Of a stretch of DNA of 64,000 nucleotides, positions 46,954 through 59,813 are shown piece after piece. The stretch comes from Pleurodeles waltl. Lineage: Eukaryota > Chordata > Amphibia > Caudata > Salamandridae. The stretch spans positions 133,939,106-134,003,105 of the forward strand of contig NC_090447.1 in NCBI RefSeq assembly GCF_031143425.1, given 5' to 3'. Numbering within the stretch: the first letter of the stretch is position 1; each line of letters starts with the position of its first letter. Both the position numbers and the translations under genes were made by a program. The notes below the pieces were generated by a model. It did not search any database and had not been told where the DNA came from. It saw only the letters and a list, made by a program, of their open reading frames with translations.

Positions 46954-48010
46954 TTACCACTTTCTTCCTAGCTGAAACTGCCTTCTTGTACTGAGCCCTG
47001 CATTTCGTGACCTTCGTTTGATTTTGGGAGATTGGGTAGGTGGAGTTAAATGTGCCCTGACTGCCATGCAGATGTCTGTGAAAGCTCCCACGACCTGGGA
47101 GGTGGGTAGCTCAGTGTTTAGGCAGGTTTCAAAGGTGTCCAAGATTTTGCCAACAACCCTACTTAAGAAAGTTTCTTCGTCCACTTTTTGCCATTTGCAT
47201 AGCACACCTTTATTCCTATGGTATTCTATAGGGCCTCCCATTTTCTGCAGACTTCTCTTTTTGGAACCAAATTGGAACAATCGGACCAGCGGATAATGGT
47301 CGATGAGGCCACTTGGCATAAGCTTAAAAACACCCAGTTTGTCCCTCCAGGACCTTGATATCATTACATGATCAATTACAGAGCCGTCCCACCTCCCAAT
47401 GAAAGTAATATCGGGGAGAGTAAAGGTCGATAAGATGCCACTTGCCAACACTAAATCATGAGTCCTCATAAAATTATTTAGCTTGTCCCCACAGGGGTTG
47501 AGGGTAAAGTGGAAATAGTTGCAATCATCTTCATCATTTAATCCACAGATCCTATTGTCTACTGTGGAACAAAGGGAGACATTGAAATGCCCACCCCATA
47601 TAATTATGAAATCCTAATACAAACAAAAAAACATTTCCTCAATGGCCTTCTCTAGGGTGTGTATAATCTCAACGTTAGAACTCACAAAATTATTATGGTA
47701 AAAATTGACCAGGAGCATTAACAGGCTGCCCTTCATGGACAGCAACACTGGTTGATAGTAAGGGGAGTCAGTTCAACATTTAGTTACCTTAGCGCCTGAG
47801 GTGTTGTTGATCAGCATCATCAACCCACCAGTGCTGCGCCCAACAGGTTTTCACATAGCCAGGATTGTGACTGACTGAAACCCATTGATATAAATCGTTC
47901 TATTGGCCCGTGTTTCTTGGATGCAAACCACCTGCTTGTTTTCGAACAAGGCGAGCCAATCATTACTGTGGTATTTCTCCTCAATACCTGCTATGTTCCA
48001 ATAAAATGTC
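46954..48010 (-). pseudogene. LINE 2 endonuclease domain, with altered catalytic motif
   Basis: Minus-strand frames give VVCIQETRANRTIYINGF (catalytic Q-E block), IIIWGGHFNVSL (normally G-D-F-N) and GSVIDHVMISRSW...IDHYPL (C-terminal I-D-x-x and D-H-Y/C-P blocks). The aspartate of the G-D-F-N motif is histidine here, so even without its frameshifts the enzyme would be expected to be inactive. The segment from 47469 to 46954 also includes the endonuclease-RT linker. Confidence 0.83.
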
Positions 48011-48120
48011 TACCAGTTCTGTGTGGAAGATCTTTCAGCCCCCGCATGCTGCGAAATTGAATTTTGCCACTGTATATCAAAACTCTCAACTTCCAAATTC
48101 TGGTCGAGAGGGTTTTCCTT

Positions 48121-50545
48121 TCTGAGTTTGTGTTTACTCACGCCCCCTCTTTCATTTTAGAGGGAAAGAATTCTTTCTTTCTCAAAACAAGTTAAATGGA
48201 TCTTCGATTTGGTCTTTGAAGCTATTAGACAAATGTGATGGCCACCTTCAAGATCTCAAACACCTGTGTTCAGCAGGGCTTCTCAGTTACATGGTGGACA
48301 TCATGAAAATATTAAATGGCCAAATAGAATGAATTTCTTCAGCAGCTATTCCTGAACAATAGAAGATTGTGAGTGAGTTGGGTATAATGATGGGTGACAT
48401 CTGCCAACTGCTGGTGAAGTTGAAGTCCTGCGCAGGTGTACATGCTGCTCTGAGAATACAACATGTGTGCGACCTGACACCTTTCCTTAACAAGTGAGGC
48501 TCCGAAGGCTAATCCTTCACTGAAATTCATCTGTGATAGGCAACATGTGATAGTGTTACCTGACCAACAATTGTTGTTGCTGATGTAGATTACTTTACCT
48601 CTCTCAAATTGCCTATTCCGACCAATGACATATTTGTGAACTGGTATAATTCTATTTCTTACAGATCTCTGCACACCAAACACCCAATGTCCTGAGGCCT
48701 GACCCAAATTGTGAATGACACTGGCAACAAAATCAATCGCTGAAAATGGACATATTCTGTCTGACACAACAAAAAATGATATGAAGATGCAATATTAAGA
48801 AAGATAATTTTATTTTTGTGCATACATGAAAAAATGGAGAGTTTAAGGAGCATGTGCATTAGGGCAAGGGTTCTATAGGAGTGGAGATCTTACCTGCTCA
48901 TCAAGTATGTTTATTTTCTTTCAATGCATGTGTCTTACTCTTCGCCAACAGAGAATATTTCAAACTCCATGTTGGGAAATTGTGAAGTCAGGTTCTAATA
49001 TGTTGGTACAGTACCCTGCACTTAGACTCTTGTTGGGAGAAAGTGAATTTTTAGCATTTATTATATAATTGCACAGAAATCCAGAAACCCCAAATCTCCT
49101 TGTGTCATGCACAGAGATCCTGGCCTAATCCAACTGGAGAACTGGTGTATGTGGTTCTGGATACTCATTGAACAAAAGAACGTGTGATTGTTTTCTGGCA
49201 TCCCATGGACAGGTGAAAGAGGGAAATGTTGGATGTGCACATAAATGTGCTAGAGACACTTGGCTAATACCCTCTCTTTTTCTATATATTGTGAGGCACT
49301 AGCATTATAAAGGTGGAGTAGCACCATATAAAATCTTTAAGTTGTTTTCCCTGTCCTCTACAGCCATCACAGAATTCTGTATGACAATCACATAAAGCTT
49401 GTCCATTCTTTGTGCGTAGGTGATAGCTCTAGCTTCTTTTCCCATGTCTTTTTGAAACAGCACACATGGGTTCCCGCTGTGTCTAGTATGATGTAGTAGA
49501 GTTTAAATATCAGGTGTCTGTCCTTTTCTGCATGAGCTTCTCCCAAGACCTGGTACTCACAGTGTATAACTCAATGTCGTACCTGTTAGTTACAGTACCT
49601 ATCTCCTTTATCCACCCTGAAACCTTCTTGATTTGCTTGAAGGATTTTGTATCCCCAAGTGAAGACGAGGCTTGACATCAGATACCTGCTTTCTTCCCAA
49701 GCACAAAATGCGTTTTTGTCTAAGCCTGGCTGAAAGTCAGTGTTACCAAGGGGAGGTATCCCATACTCCTAGACTTGCCTCCAACTGCTATGTTTCTTAT
49801 GACTGACACCTCTTCATCTTTATTCTTTGCGTATTCAAGGGAGCTCCCAGAATAATAAGCCTACACCTTCTCACCTATGGTGTAGGAATTCCTCCACTGA
49901 TTTTTGCTCCCCCCCTTATAAAATTGGTTTCCTCCTTTTGTATATCCTCTATTAAGGCTGCTGGTACCTTTATACAACCATTATTGTCACTTTCCTTTTC
50001 CTCACATTATATTCTGCTCTTGTGGTCCTTGTAGTTGTAGTTTTAGAACTCCTTTCTTATGTTACATTAATGTGAACAGCTGTCGATGGCCCAGAATCAC
50101 AGAGTTGTAAATCTTTGGTCATTCAAGTATGACTGTTGTCCTGGACCATGTTAGGTCCTTGCTTTAAACCACTCCTAGTCCCTCTTTGCAAAACCACAAT
50201 GGAGTTGGACTGCATGGGTCTGAGGGCTTGTTTACCTTTGTAACCACAAAGTATCCTGATATTTATCAAACAATTCAAGTGTGGGTCGGTTGCACTGGGA
50301 AGGAAACTTTTGGCTTTCCAAACATTGCAATTATTTTCTTATTTTCTCTATTCCGTCCTGCTTCCTGCGACACCTCCTCTTCCTATATGAAATGTTACTG
50401 CCATATGTTCCAGCTGTACTTGCTGGTTCTTTCCTAAAGACTCCACTTTTTGGGATAATCACAGGATCTCTTGTGACCTCACTCTCAGGTGGTGCACCCG
50501 GATCCTCTGAAAAAATGGGAATATGTTTAAAAAACAGACATCAAG
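48121..50545. other. No gene recognised; one 142-codon frame
   Basis: A minus-strand frame at 48339-48767 is longer than its neighbours (142 codons) but matches no family that I know. It has no codon or splice support and may be a decayed transposon. The remainder is AT-rich, with short frames only. Confidence 0.4.
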
Positions 50546-51457
50546 GCCCTCATTTGGACCTTGGTGGTAAAAAATGTCTACCGCCGCGGCGATGTCCGCC
50601 AAAAGACCATCGCTGCGGATCCCAGCCGTCTGCCGTATTATGACTGACCACAGTGGGATTTCTGCCAGAAGGATGGAGGAAATCTGGCTGTGGCCATGCC
50701 GGGGGATGGCGGTAAGGTGGCGCTGCTGCGCCCAGCAGTGCCACGCCAGTAGACCAGCGCCGGCCGTATTATGAGAAATAATATGGCTTGGTGGTGTTCT
50801 GCTGGCAGATGCTGCTGCTGGCAGCAACGCCCCGTCTCATCTCCTGCCGGAGGACCCCCTGTACACAGGTAAGTGGATGCTCTGACAGGGGAGAGGGGTG
50901 GGGGTGTTGTGTGTGTGGGGGGTGTGTGTATGTATGTGCGTGCGTGCATGCGGGTGTGTGTTGCGTGTGGTATGTGTGTGCATGTCTAGAGGTGTGAGTG
51001 GGGTATGTTGAGTTGTGTGAATGCGTGTCTGCGTGTATGTATGTAAGTGTGTGCGGATGTGTGTGTGAATGGATGTATGCATGCGTGGATGAATGTGGGA
51101 ATGGGTGTGTGTATATGTGTGTGCATGTGTGAAGGGAGGGGCATGTATGAAGGGGGGTCTGGAGAGGAGGAGGATGGGTTGGAATCTGTGGAGGGCGGGT
51201 TGGGAAAACCTCTATCAGTGACAGGGAAGGGCAGTAGGTGGGGTCATGATCCCGCAGGCGGTACAGTGACGGCCGCCGGGCTGGAGATTGATATGTCCAG
51301 CCCGGTGGCCGTTACCGCTGTGTCGGTTGGTGTGGTAAATTGGCAGTTTGGCTTCAGCCAGACCACCAATGTCATAATATGGTGGAAAGTACCGCCAGCC
51401 TGTTGGCAGTACTTTCCTTCATATTACCGCTGACCGCCGGGTTCATAATGACTCCCC
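50546..51457. mobile_element. Inverted-repeat DNA transposon with GT-rich core, AAG duplication
   Basis: This copy is colinear with 32754-33757. It starts GCCCTCATTTGGACC, ends GGGTTCATAATGACTCCCC and is flanked by AAG (50543-50545 and 51458-51460). The GT-rich core spans about 50890-51140. The arms are GC-rich with 'gccgtattatga' words. The two copies are alike over most of their length, so they share a recent common source. Confidence 0.85.
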
Positions 51458-54099
51458 AAGTGTAGTAAATCCTCTTTAACTGAAAGAAATCCAGAGGAAG
51501 TGCAGAGTCCTAAAGGAAGTTTTTATTCATATAAAGGAACACACTACACAAGTCCCCAGTGCAGCTACAATACTGCCTTAACTGCTCAACTAATCATAAC
51601 TAAACATTCCAAATCTAACCTTTTGAGGTGAAAGAGCTTAAAAACACATAACCATAAAAAATGATGATATCACACCAAAACTTAAAAATGCAGTGCACCA
51701 GAAGCTGGTGAAAACAGAAACTATGGTAGAAACTGGTGGTAATTTATTAATATATAGATAAATTAAATATAGATTATAATCATTAAAATAAATAAAATTC
51801 AATATCAAATCTAAAAACCTACTACAGTACCTAAACTCACCTATTTATGAGCAATCACAAACATTGGACAGAGGCCAGGAACAATCCCGCTATTTGCATT
51901 CACCTAAAAAGTAGAACGTTTTCTCCAAATGTCAGAGTAACCCTAAGGGGAAAAATCTCCCACTTTTCCACCGGTCTCTGAGCAAACTGTGCACTTCCAC
52001 AACCCAGGCCACCATAAGAATGCTTACCTACCCTTGAAGCTTATTAGAAGTCGATGGATGGTGGCCCACAGCCGCCTCCACATTTGGCTAGGTAGAAAAG
52101 GGTTTGAGGACAGCGCACGATTCTCTAGGCCCATCCCTCTGGAATCATCTCCTTCATCACAGATGTGAAGAATATTTCCTATGATTGAAGTGGGACTGAA
52201 AGCCCCCCTATCTCATCTGACCATGATCCCCTCACCACAAGACAACAAGGCATTCTAGGGACACTTCAAACATTTCCTGTCTTGGTAGTTACACAAATAT
52301 CTGTGCAACAAGCACATTCAACCACTGAGCTCTTACTTGTTTACAATAGAAGAAAGATGGAGACTAAAGGGAAATTACAATCAATGCTTATTAACAAGCA
52401 GGTGTGTTCTTCATTCTTCCAGTGTTACTTAGCAGGTGTGCATCTAACACACTTGCGTTTTCAGCTTCACAACATGCACTGCTGAGCTGAACACATTGGG
52501 TAGCACACATGGTTTTTGCTGGCATTGATTCAGTAGTTGATGTCACAAAAGCAAACCAGACAGGTGTGCAGATCAACTTTGTTAATCTGCATTAATATTG
52601 GTGATGGAAAGCCAAATGGTTGGGAGTGACAAGCACATAGCAGCTCTGGTTCGAAAAAAATAATCTGTTAACATTTCATTTTGGTTGTGTGTGTTCTAAC
52701 GTTACTGTAAAAGAAATAGCCCTCCCAATACATTGGGTTTATGGAATATATATGCCAGATATACCTCAAGATCAGAAACTAGACAGCCTTATTTACGAGT
52801 CTTGATAAAGTTAATTTTGGCATATTTCCAGTTTTGAGAAAATAAAGAAATGAAAAAACAACACAATAGTCTAAGAAAAAAAAACATAAGGAGAAGCATA
52901 GACATGATTTATGCAAAAGGAAAATATATTAACAGGAGTAGGTAGGTGTTGGAATGGTTGGGTAGAGGCCGGGGAGAGGTACTGACGCCAGGGTAATTGT
53001 AGAGCATCAAAGCAATAGGCAGAGTTATCTGAAGAAGGATCATTTTGGAAAAACACTGTACCACAATGGGTACTTGACCTTAATATCCACATGTAAGTAT
53101 TAAACTGGCAGAAAAATATGGGGTACCAATATAACGGCAAGGCAAGTATATTTAGCTAAGTTTACATGCATGTTCCCTGACGACATATATATCTTAAAAT
53201 TATGTAAATGTGGTCTTAAGAATGGTAAATGTATGGTTACCTACGTGCACTTACCTGCTCGATATTTTGGTCCTCAATATGTTGGCCATGATATTTTGAT
53301 GGCACGATGTTCCTAGTTCATATTTCGACTTGAAACCATCACAGTGCAGTAATAGACTGCATCTACTCCCAGAACCAATCATCTCTCCAATCTCCCATTG
53401 ACTGTGTATTTGAGTTTACCATTGTATAGTGCTCTGTTGTCTTGTGGCTAGGATAATGCTTTAAAAATACCTTTGGGCCGGGGTACAGGTACAATTATGA
53501 AGCTAATGATAGACATACTAAGGCATAGGTAGGAGTGCAAGGACTGTGGTATAGAAATAGATAGAGGGTCTTGGACATCGTAGAACAGAGGTATAAGTTG
53601 AGGAAAATATATTGGTATATATGGTGGAGTTGAAGTACAACTCTTTACCCAGCTGTAAAAAATCAGGGCATTCGGGTCCTATGCTACAGGTAGGGGAAGA
53701 GAAGTAGCACACAGGCATACACACTAATGTGTGGGCAGGGTCTGAGGCACTAGGCTATAATTCAATTAATAGTATCAGAGTTGGCACGAGAACACCTTAG
53801 AAAATGGAACAAATCATATCCTAGTGCAGAGAATTGGAAGGATGCAGTAATTACAGTCCACAGTTTGAACTGATGCTGCATTCATACTCTCAGCTGAGGA
53901 TGTAGTTAGTGTCCCCATATCATCAGTTAGAGTTTACTCCCTGGTAGGTCAAGGTTCTACGCTTTCTTGTGGAGGCATTGTACGCTTCTGGGAGCTATTG
54001 CTATACAGAATAGAGAGTATGATAGACAGAGGCAATCTTGCTATAGAGGGGGAGCTATTCAGCATTGCAAGGAAGAAGGTGGACAGATACAGGAATTTA
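51458..54099. other. No gene recognised; AT-rich
   Basis: Long AT-rich sequence (e.g. 51730-51830) with short frames only. The 3' end of the adjacent L2-like LINE may extend into its right side, but I cannot place the boundary. Confidence 0.45.
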
Positions 54100-54691
54100 C
54101 ACAATATCACTGTCAGTTGGATAGATTTTGTTGATATTTCATGCAGATTACTCTGAAAACAGGTGTTCCTTCAGTCTGCTTTCCAAAGAGAACATTGGCT
54201 CTATTGTAATGTCTACAATAGTGTTATTTCACATTCTGGAGGCAAATACTGAAAAGAAGCCAGTTAAAGTAGATGTAGTCTCACATTTGGTCTGTACAAG
54301 GCAGTCAGTAAGGGCTGCCTGCAAAATGTAGCTTATATCAGAGAAATGTGGTTGTGCGCAATTTTTTTGGCTTTAAAATAAAACATGGTGCCTTGAAGAT
54401 GCATTGTGCCTTCAAGGAAAGCAGTTTCATCTTTGAACATGCAGAAAAGTAGGGTAATGTTTCCTGGTAGCAGAGGTCAGGCAGACTGCTGCAAATATAA
54501 TATTAGTGAATGGTTCATGGAGGCTAGCTGACACAGATACTCCAGGCCTAGGCGGGAAGATATTATGACCTGGACACCTTAAGATTCTTCATAGGGATGA
54601 GTAGTTTGATTGATAACAGAAATCTCAACTTGTAGTAAGCAATTTTAACAGGGGCATTGATGTGTAAATCCAAGTTAAGCTTGTTGTTGTT

Positions 54692-56833
54692 TGTTAGAAA
54701 TGGGGTCTTTGGTTGGCAGTCAGGTTACCCCCTGTCCAAGCAAGGACCCTCACTCTAGTCAGGTTAAGTCACACACAATCCAAATTATCCTATGCCCACC
54801 ATCTGGTAACTTGGCACTGCACAGTCAGAATGAACTTAGAAGGCAATGTTTAGAAAAATATAGACCATTTATCTGAGTAAGGTCAAAACGATCAAGATTT
54901 GATAAATACAAGATGAGATATCACTTTTGTAATGAAAAATAGAATCTTAAGTTCTTAAAAGCAATAAGTGTCTCTTGCAAGCACAAAGTACAAGGGATCA
55001 CAGAGGAGATGCGTAGAAAATTGGGAGGTGTGCTTCTCCGGGTGCACACAGATGATGTGTCGATATTTTCCATGCAGCAAGTGCCTTGTGTCGATTTCCG
55101 GCGCACGGACTTGGATCCTCTTCGGGTTGCGGGGTATTTGGACGCCCCAGGGACAATGCAGAGAAATCCTGGGCGTGCGGAATGAAGTCACAGGAGTTGC
55201 GTTGATATGGTGGGTGATGCGGGGAAATTTCTTTCGCACAGCAGGCACTGCGTCGATTCTTCTTGCAGGAAGTTGGGCTGCATCATTCTGGCTCGGCGAT
55301 GCATCGATCCAGTGGGCTGTGCGTCGAACTTCCAGTCGCAATGCTGGCGCTGTGTCGATCTCCACTTGGGGAGCCAGGCTGTGTCATTCCGGTTCAGCGT
55401 GCAGTGATTTTCTCACCGCGATGCAGGCTCTGCATTGATTCTGGCAGGCTGTGTGTCGATTCCGGCAGGCTGTGTGTCGATTCCGGCAGGCTGTGCGTCG
55501 ATTCTCACCACACAAGGAGTTCTTAGCAGAGATGAAGTCTTTTTGGCCCTGAGGATTCAGAAAACAGGAGGCAAGCTCAATCCAAGCCCTTGGAGAGCAC
55601 TTCTCAGCAGAGCCAGAGGGAAGCAAGGCAGCAGGGCAACAGCAAGGCAGCAATCCTTTTCAGCAAAGCAGTTAGGTGAGTCCTTTGGGCAGCCAGGTAG
55701 CTTCTCTTGGCAGGTTGCAGGTTCTGGTTCAGAGTTTCTTCCCCAGTGGTATCTTGTCCAGAAGTGTCTTTAGAAGTGCCTGTAGAAGTGTCTGACTTGG
55801 TAGGGTCAAAGGCCCTGTTTAAATACCCAAATGTGCCTTTGAAGTGGGGGAGACTTCAAAGAGTGGCTTAGAAGTGCACAAGGTCCACTTTCAGTTCCAT
55901 CCTGTATGCCATGGTCCCAGTACGGGGGTTGGTAGTCCATTGTGTGAGGTCAGGCCACTGTCCTTTGACATTTAAGTGTCAAGCCCTTCACCCTCCTAGC
56001 CCGGGAAGACTGATTCAGTATGCAGATGTGTGCAGGTGTGACTGAGCATCATGTGTTTGGGGTTGTCTGAGTGAAATGCACAAGGGAGCTGTCAACTAAC
56101 CCAGCCAGATATGGATTGTAAGGCACAGAAGGATTTAAGTGTAGAGAAATGCTCATTTTATAAAAGTGGCATTTCTAAAATAGGAATATTAAACCCAACT
56201 TCACTAATAAGCAGGATTTTCTATTACCATTCTGGCCATACTAAATATGACCTGGTTACTTCTTTCAGATAAGAATCTACCACTCAAACAGTATATGAGG
56301 GTAGCCCTAATGCTATCCTCTGAAAGGAGCAGGCCTCCCAGCAGTGTAAAAACGAACTTGGGAGTTTTACACTACCAGAACATATAGAACACACATGTTC
56401 ATGTCCTACCTTTTACAGGGGTGACTTATATGTAGAAAAGGGGACGTTTAAGGCTTGGCAATTACTTTTAAATGCCAAGTCGAAGTGGCAGTGAAACTGC
56501 ACACACAGGCCTTGCAGTGACAGGCCTAAGACATGCTTAAAGGGCTACTTATGTGTGTGGCACAACCAGTGCTGCAGGCCCAATGGTAGTAGTTAATTTA
56601 CATTCCCTGGGCACCTGTAGTGCACTTGGCTAGGGACCTACAAGTATATTAAATATGCCAATTGGGTATGAGCCAGTGTCACCTTGTTTTAGGGACAGGG
56701 CAGATGCACTTTAGCACTGATTATCAGTGGTAAAGTATGCAGAGTCTTAAAGCCACCAAAAATGAGGTCAGAAAAAGAGAAGGAGGAAGGCAAAAAGTTG
56801 GGGGGTGTCCCTGCAGAAAAGCCATTTCCAACA
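54692..56833 (-). mobile_element. LTR-like TG...CA element, copy 3, inserted in L2/CR1-like LINE
   Basis: The + strand reads TGTTAGAAATGG at the left and CCATTTCCAACA at the right, so the ends are both TG...CA and short inverted repeats. Flanks are TTGTT and TTGAT, a 5-bp duplication with one change. It is colinear with copy 2 in reverse. A TATA-like box (the complement of ccctgtttaaata, about 55813) and CpG-rich 'gtcgat' words lie inside. No gag or pol is present, so a solo LTR is most likely. Confidence 0.82.
55443..55505. repeat. Three 21-bp tandem units within LTR-like copy 3
   Basis: The unit 'ggcaggctgtgtgtcgattc' plus one base repeats three times with one substitution. Related but looser 'ctgtgtcgat' words extend from about 55240 to 55440, suggesting the triplet is a local expansion of an older GTCGAT-rich region. 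Confidence 0.85.
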
Positions 56834-57169
56834 TTGATGGTGACCTGATGGTTACTTGTTCCAATCGTGGCAGGCCCATTCAACCTTTCCTCCTCTGAGA
56901 TCGATAAAATGAGTACCAATTTAGGTAACTGTAAACAGCCGTTATGTCATTGGCACCTAGAGACCACTCAGAAGTGAACATGCATTCTCCAAATTTGTTG
57001 CTTTATTTGTGGGGAGCTATTCCTATTAGTTAGAGATGCTGTACTTATAAAGAGGTGAGCTTCCTGATCCTTCCCGTGTTGCAGGCCACATAGACAATTC
57101 TCATTTTGAATGGGAGTGAATATGTATTAGGCACCCCATTTGGCACAACAGACAAGAGAATTATGACTT

Positions 57170-57770
57170 TCATCCATAAGCACCTACCTAACACAAACCA
57201 TGACAAAGTGGTTAATTGCCTTGCCTAGGCCAGGTCATAGAAATTCCCTCATTCTCCATTCCGTTGCTCTCATGCCAATGTGTCCTTCATGGGAGAGCTG
57301 CATTACTTTCCTTGGTACTCCATCAAGTGGCACCAAAAGTCATAGACTTCTTATCAACCTTATAAACCTACCATCACAGAGCAATTTTCAAGCTATGAAT
57401 CCATTTAGTCCAAAATCCCCATCCAGCTTTCATGTGTAATGCCAGCTCTTAGTTATATGTTCTGTGACCTTAGACAAAACCCTGTCTTCTTGCTAATATT
57501 TCCTCCCTCCTTCTGCGTGCACAGCCCCATCAGAAACCTGTTCCAACCTGACTTACCACACACACATACTACATTCTCCTTATTGCGTACATCTTCCCCA
57601 AACACACAATTGGGATATTGGTAGTTGGATGGATAACCTACAGTGACATTTTAACCCCAGGAACATATTGTAACCAAAACTGGAACTCTTCCAATGAGAA
57701 CTACCACATGGTATACCTCCAGGTCAATAAGGGATTCATGATCAGTACACAAGGCAAAAGCTGTTCCGCT
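57170..57770 (-). pseudogene. Gypsy RNase H end and integrase zinc region
   Basis: At about 57750-57640 minus frames carry CTDHESL (RNase H T-D-H-x-x-L block), and another frame has LQYVPGVKMSL (Y-x-P-G-x-x-N block). At about 57300-57200 a frame has LSHEGHIGMRATEWRMREF followed by PGLGKAI, corresponding to the H-x3-H part and the W-x-P-G region of the integrase HHCC domain. The integrase core is missing or unrecognisable at the left edge. Confidence 0.7.
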
Positions 57771-58039
57771 TAACATATTGTGCACCACACCACATAGCAA
57801 GTTCTTTTCTTTTATTCTAGAATAGGTGTGTCCAGAACTCTGTAAGACCTAAGAGGGAAAAGGCTGCAATTTATGTTTGGATGTGTTTCCACTTCTGGAA
57901 CCAGACAGTACCTAACCCATCCAAACACATATGCAATGATTTTGCCATGCTCACAGAAAGTGGTATGCACATCACATAGTACTCTTCCGGCCCTAGGAAA
58001 CAGCTGAGTTGTTCTTTATTGATATGAGAAAGGGCCTCC

Positions 58040-58120
58040 TCTTCTATTGCTCTATTAATGTTGATACATGGTGTCCCAAATAGTTGAAAGCATTTTCTCC
58101 AAATCTGCACCTGTCTATTC
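58040..58120 (-). pseudogene. Gypsy RT thumb block, separated by insertion
   Basis: The minus frame reads CRFGENAFNYLGHHVS, the K/R-C-x-F...F/Y-L-G-H-x-V-S block that normally follows Y/F-x-D-D by about 50 residues. Here it is 1.8 kb away, because an L1-derived element was inserted between. Confidence 0.85.
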
Positions 58121-59813
58121 TTTTTTTAAATATTTTTTTATTAGGTTTAACACATGATTCAACAAAGCAATCATGTGGAATAACATCGAACCAGTATGTG
58201 TGCACAGAAGTAACATACATTGCAATATCTCTGAAAAGGCATGAGACAAACACATTACGAGAATATAGGATAATTGCTACAAATAGGATTAAAATTTATA
58301 TCAAGGCTCACAAACAATAATAGGGGAGCAATGGAGACAGCTCGGGAAGCTCTGGGAAAAATAAGATGTTGACTGTGGGTCCAAAAGGATAAAGTATCAA
58401 GGAGGCCGGGTTAGGATTATTTTGAAGTGATCGCCTACCTTAGGGATTGCAGAGGGCAGGTTGCCCTGAACGCCATTCGGGACACATCAGCAGTGCTTAA
58501 TATCAGATATTGAGTGACTCTGGTCAGCAAATATATCACCCATCCAATCTGTGACGCATCAGGGAAGGGGAGCACGTCCCGTTATTCAGGGTGGGTAATT
58601 ATCATTCTTGGCGTCCACATTATTAAGACTATATGTGTCCCAGTCCTCAACAAGCCCCTGTTGTGTAGTACTTGCAGTGTATTGGTTTCGACTCGAGCCC
58701 ACAGCAACAGGGACCGTAGCCATTGTGTAGTGTCCAGAGCCATCAGGCTTTCCATGCCTTAGCAATTTGTTGTTTAAAGAGTACAAATACAAGATCAACA
58801 AATCTATGTAACTCTTTGGATCCTTTGGCCTTGGGTCTTATTCCCAACAACAACATTCAGGCATAGGGTGTAGGGTTTGGTCCACCATTTCAGACATAAG
58901 TGTTGTAACCTCTGGCCAAACTCTGTCTGAGGGTGGCACCTAGCAGTAAATGTCATCCATGAGCCACACTGGACAGCAGGGCAAACACTGGTGCTCCCAA
59001 GGTTGTGTTCTGTGGGCGTTGTCCAGTGAGTATGTAGCCCTCCACATAGGAATGCTCCTGGCCATCACAATCTTTCGCACCACTAGCACCGTCCACAGAA
59101 GGAGGGCGATCTGGTGCAACTCATGAAATACAGAGCACTCATTAGGCACATTGGTAGCCTTTCAGGCCAAGGAATACTCCTCTGCAGCAATCCATCCCAT
59201 CCACAAAAGGACCTGGGGAGCAAGAGAGCCGGGAGCTGCCATTATTTCAGATTGCAATGCTCATAACCAGCGGGCTGCTGCAATCAGAGATGAGGTAGGT
59301 ACTGCAATATAGGGTTGCAGGCAGTGAACCGAGAGGTCTTTAACTCACCAATCCCGATGGCGGTCAGTCTGCTCCACCAGCAGTCGGTCCGGGCAGCTGC
59401 ACCGGGTGAACACCAGCCTCATCCAGAAGGCAAGAAGGGGCCTCAATTTAGTCACTGCGTGCACCGCCACAGCGGTATATTGGTGCCGGGAGCCAGGCAC
59501 CCTAGGGCTACCCCTTCAGGATCAGGCTCACTGCACTCCAAAGGCCTGATGCGAGTGCCGGGCCTCCGTTCTCAAGAAACACCAGGTCCCATCCAGCACC
59601 TCCCAGCCACCCGCCCGCTATTCTACCAGTGTGAGCAATTCGCCGTTCAACAGTGGGACTAGACGGCACTCAGGCACAAAGTCGCAGGCACCAGCACTCC
59701 TCCAGTGATAGGAACCTCGGGAATGGGCAGGATATTTTCAGGATTTTTATCCGGGGCCGAAGCAGAGCTCATCATAATGCATCCGAAATGGATGCCATCT
59801 TGGCCACGCCCAC
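58121..59813 (-). mobile_element. L1-derived non-autonomous element inserted in Gypsy RT
   Basis: On the minus strand the element begins GTGGGCGTGGCCAAGATGGC, an L1-like 5' end (an AAGATGGC YY1-type motif in CpG-rich sequence). It ends in an A-rich tail (58121-58140 on +, T-rich). It is flanked by 'cacctgtctattc' (58108-58120) and 'cacctgtccattt' (59814-59826), an 11 of 13 target duplication. At 1.69 kb with no ORF2, it is an internally deleted L1 or an L1-mobilised non-autonomous family. The host sequence on both sides is Gypsy RT. Confidence 0.82.

Larger units (their letters stand above)
44455..48120 (-). mobile_element. Non-LTR retrotransposon (LINE 2), nearly complete but broken
   Basis: On the minus strand there is an APE-type endonuclease (about 48010-47300), a linker, an RT (about 46790-45600) and a C-terminal Cys/His motif (about 45060). 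A 3' untranslated region with a two-copy tandem repeat follows, and then a TCAAA repeat tail (44455-44470, TTTGA in element sense). The layout equals that of LINE 1 at 4.1-9.9 kb. Many stops and frameshifts make it inactive. No target duplication was identified. Confidence 0.87.
54100..57000 (-). mobile_element. L2/CR1-like LINE RT fragment split by an LTR-like insertion
   Basis: The minus strand just above 56834 shows LILSISEEERLNGPATIG, the region after K-T-E-x-L in L2/CR1-type RTs. Just below 54692 it shows HINAPVKIAYYKLRFLL, the next conserved block (H-I-N...A-Y-Y/F-x-L-R). The two halves are colinear when the 2,142-bp insert is removed. Outer limits are approximate. At the right edge it abuts the Gypsy element. 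Confidence 0.7.

Noticed and set aside
48339..48767. A 142-codon minus-strand frame as a gene
   Set aside because: No recognised motif, no splice or promoter signal, and it is surrounded by decayed repeats. A Harbinger-like origin was considered but not supported by motifs.
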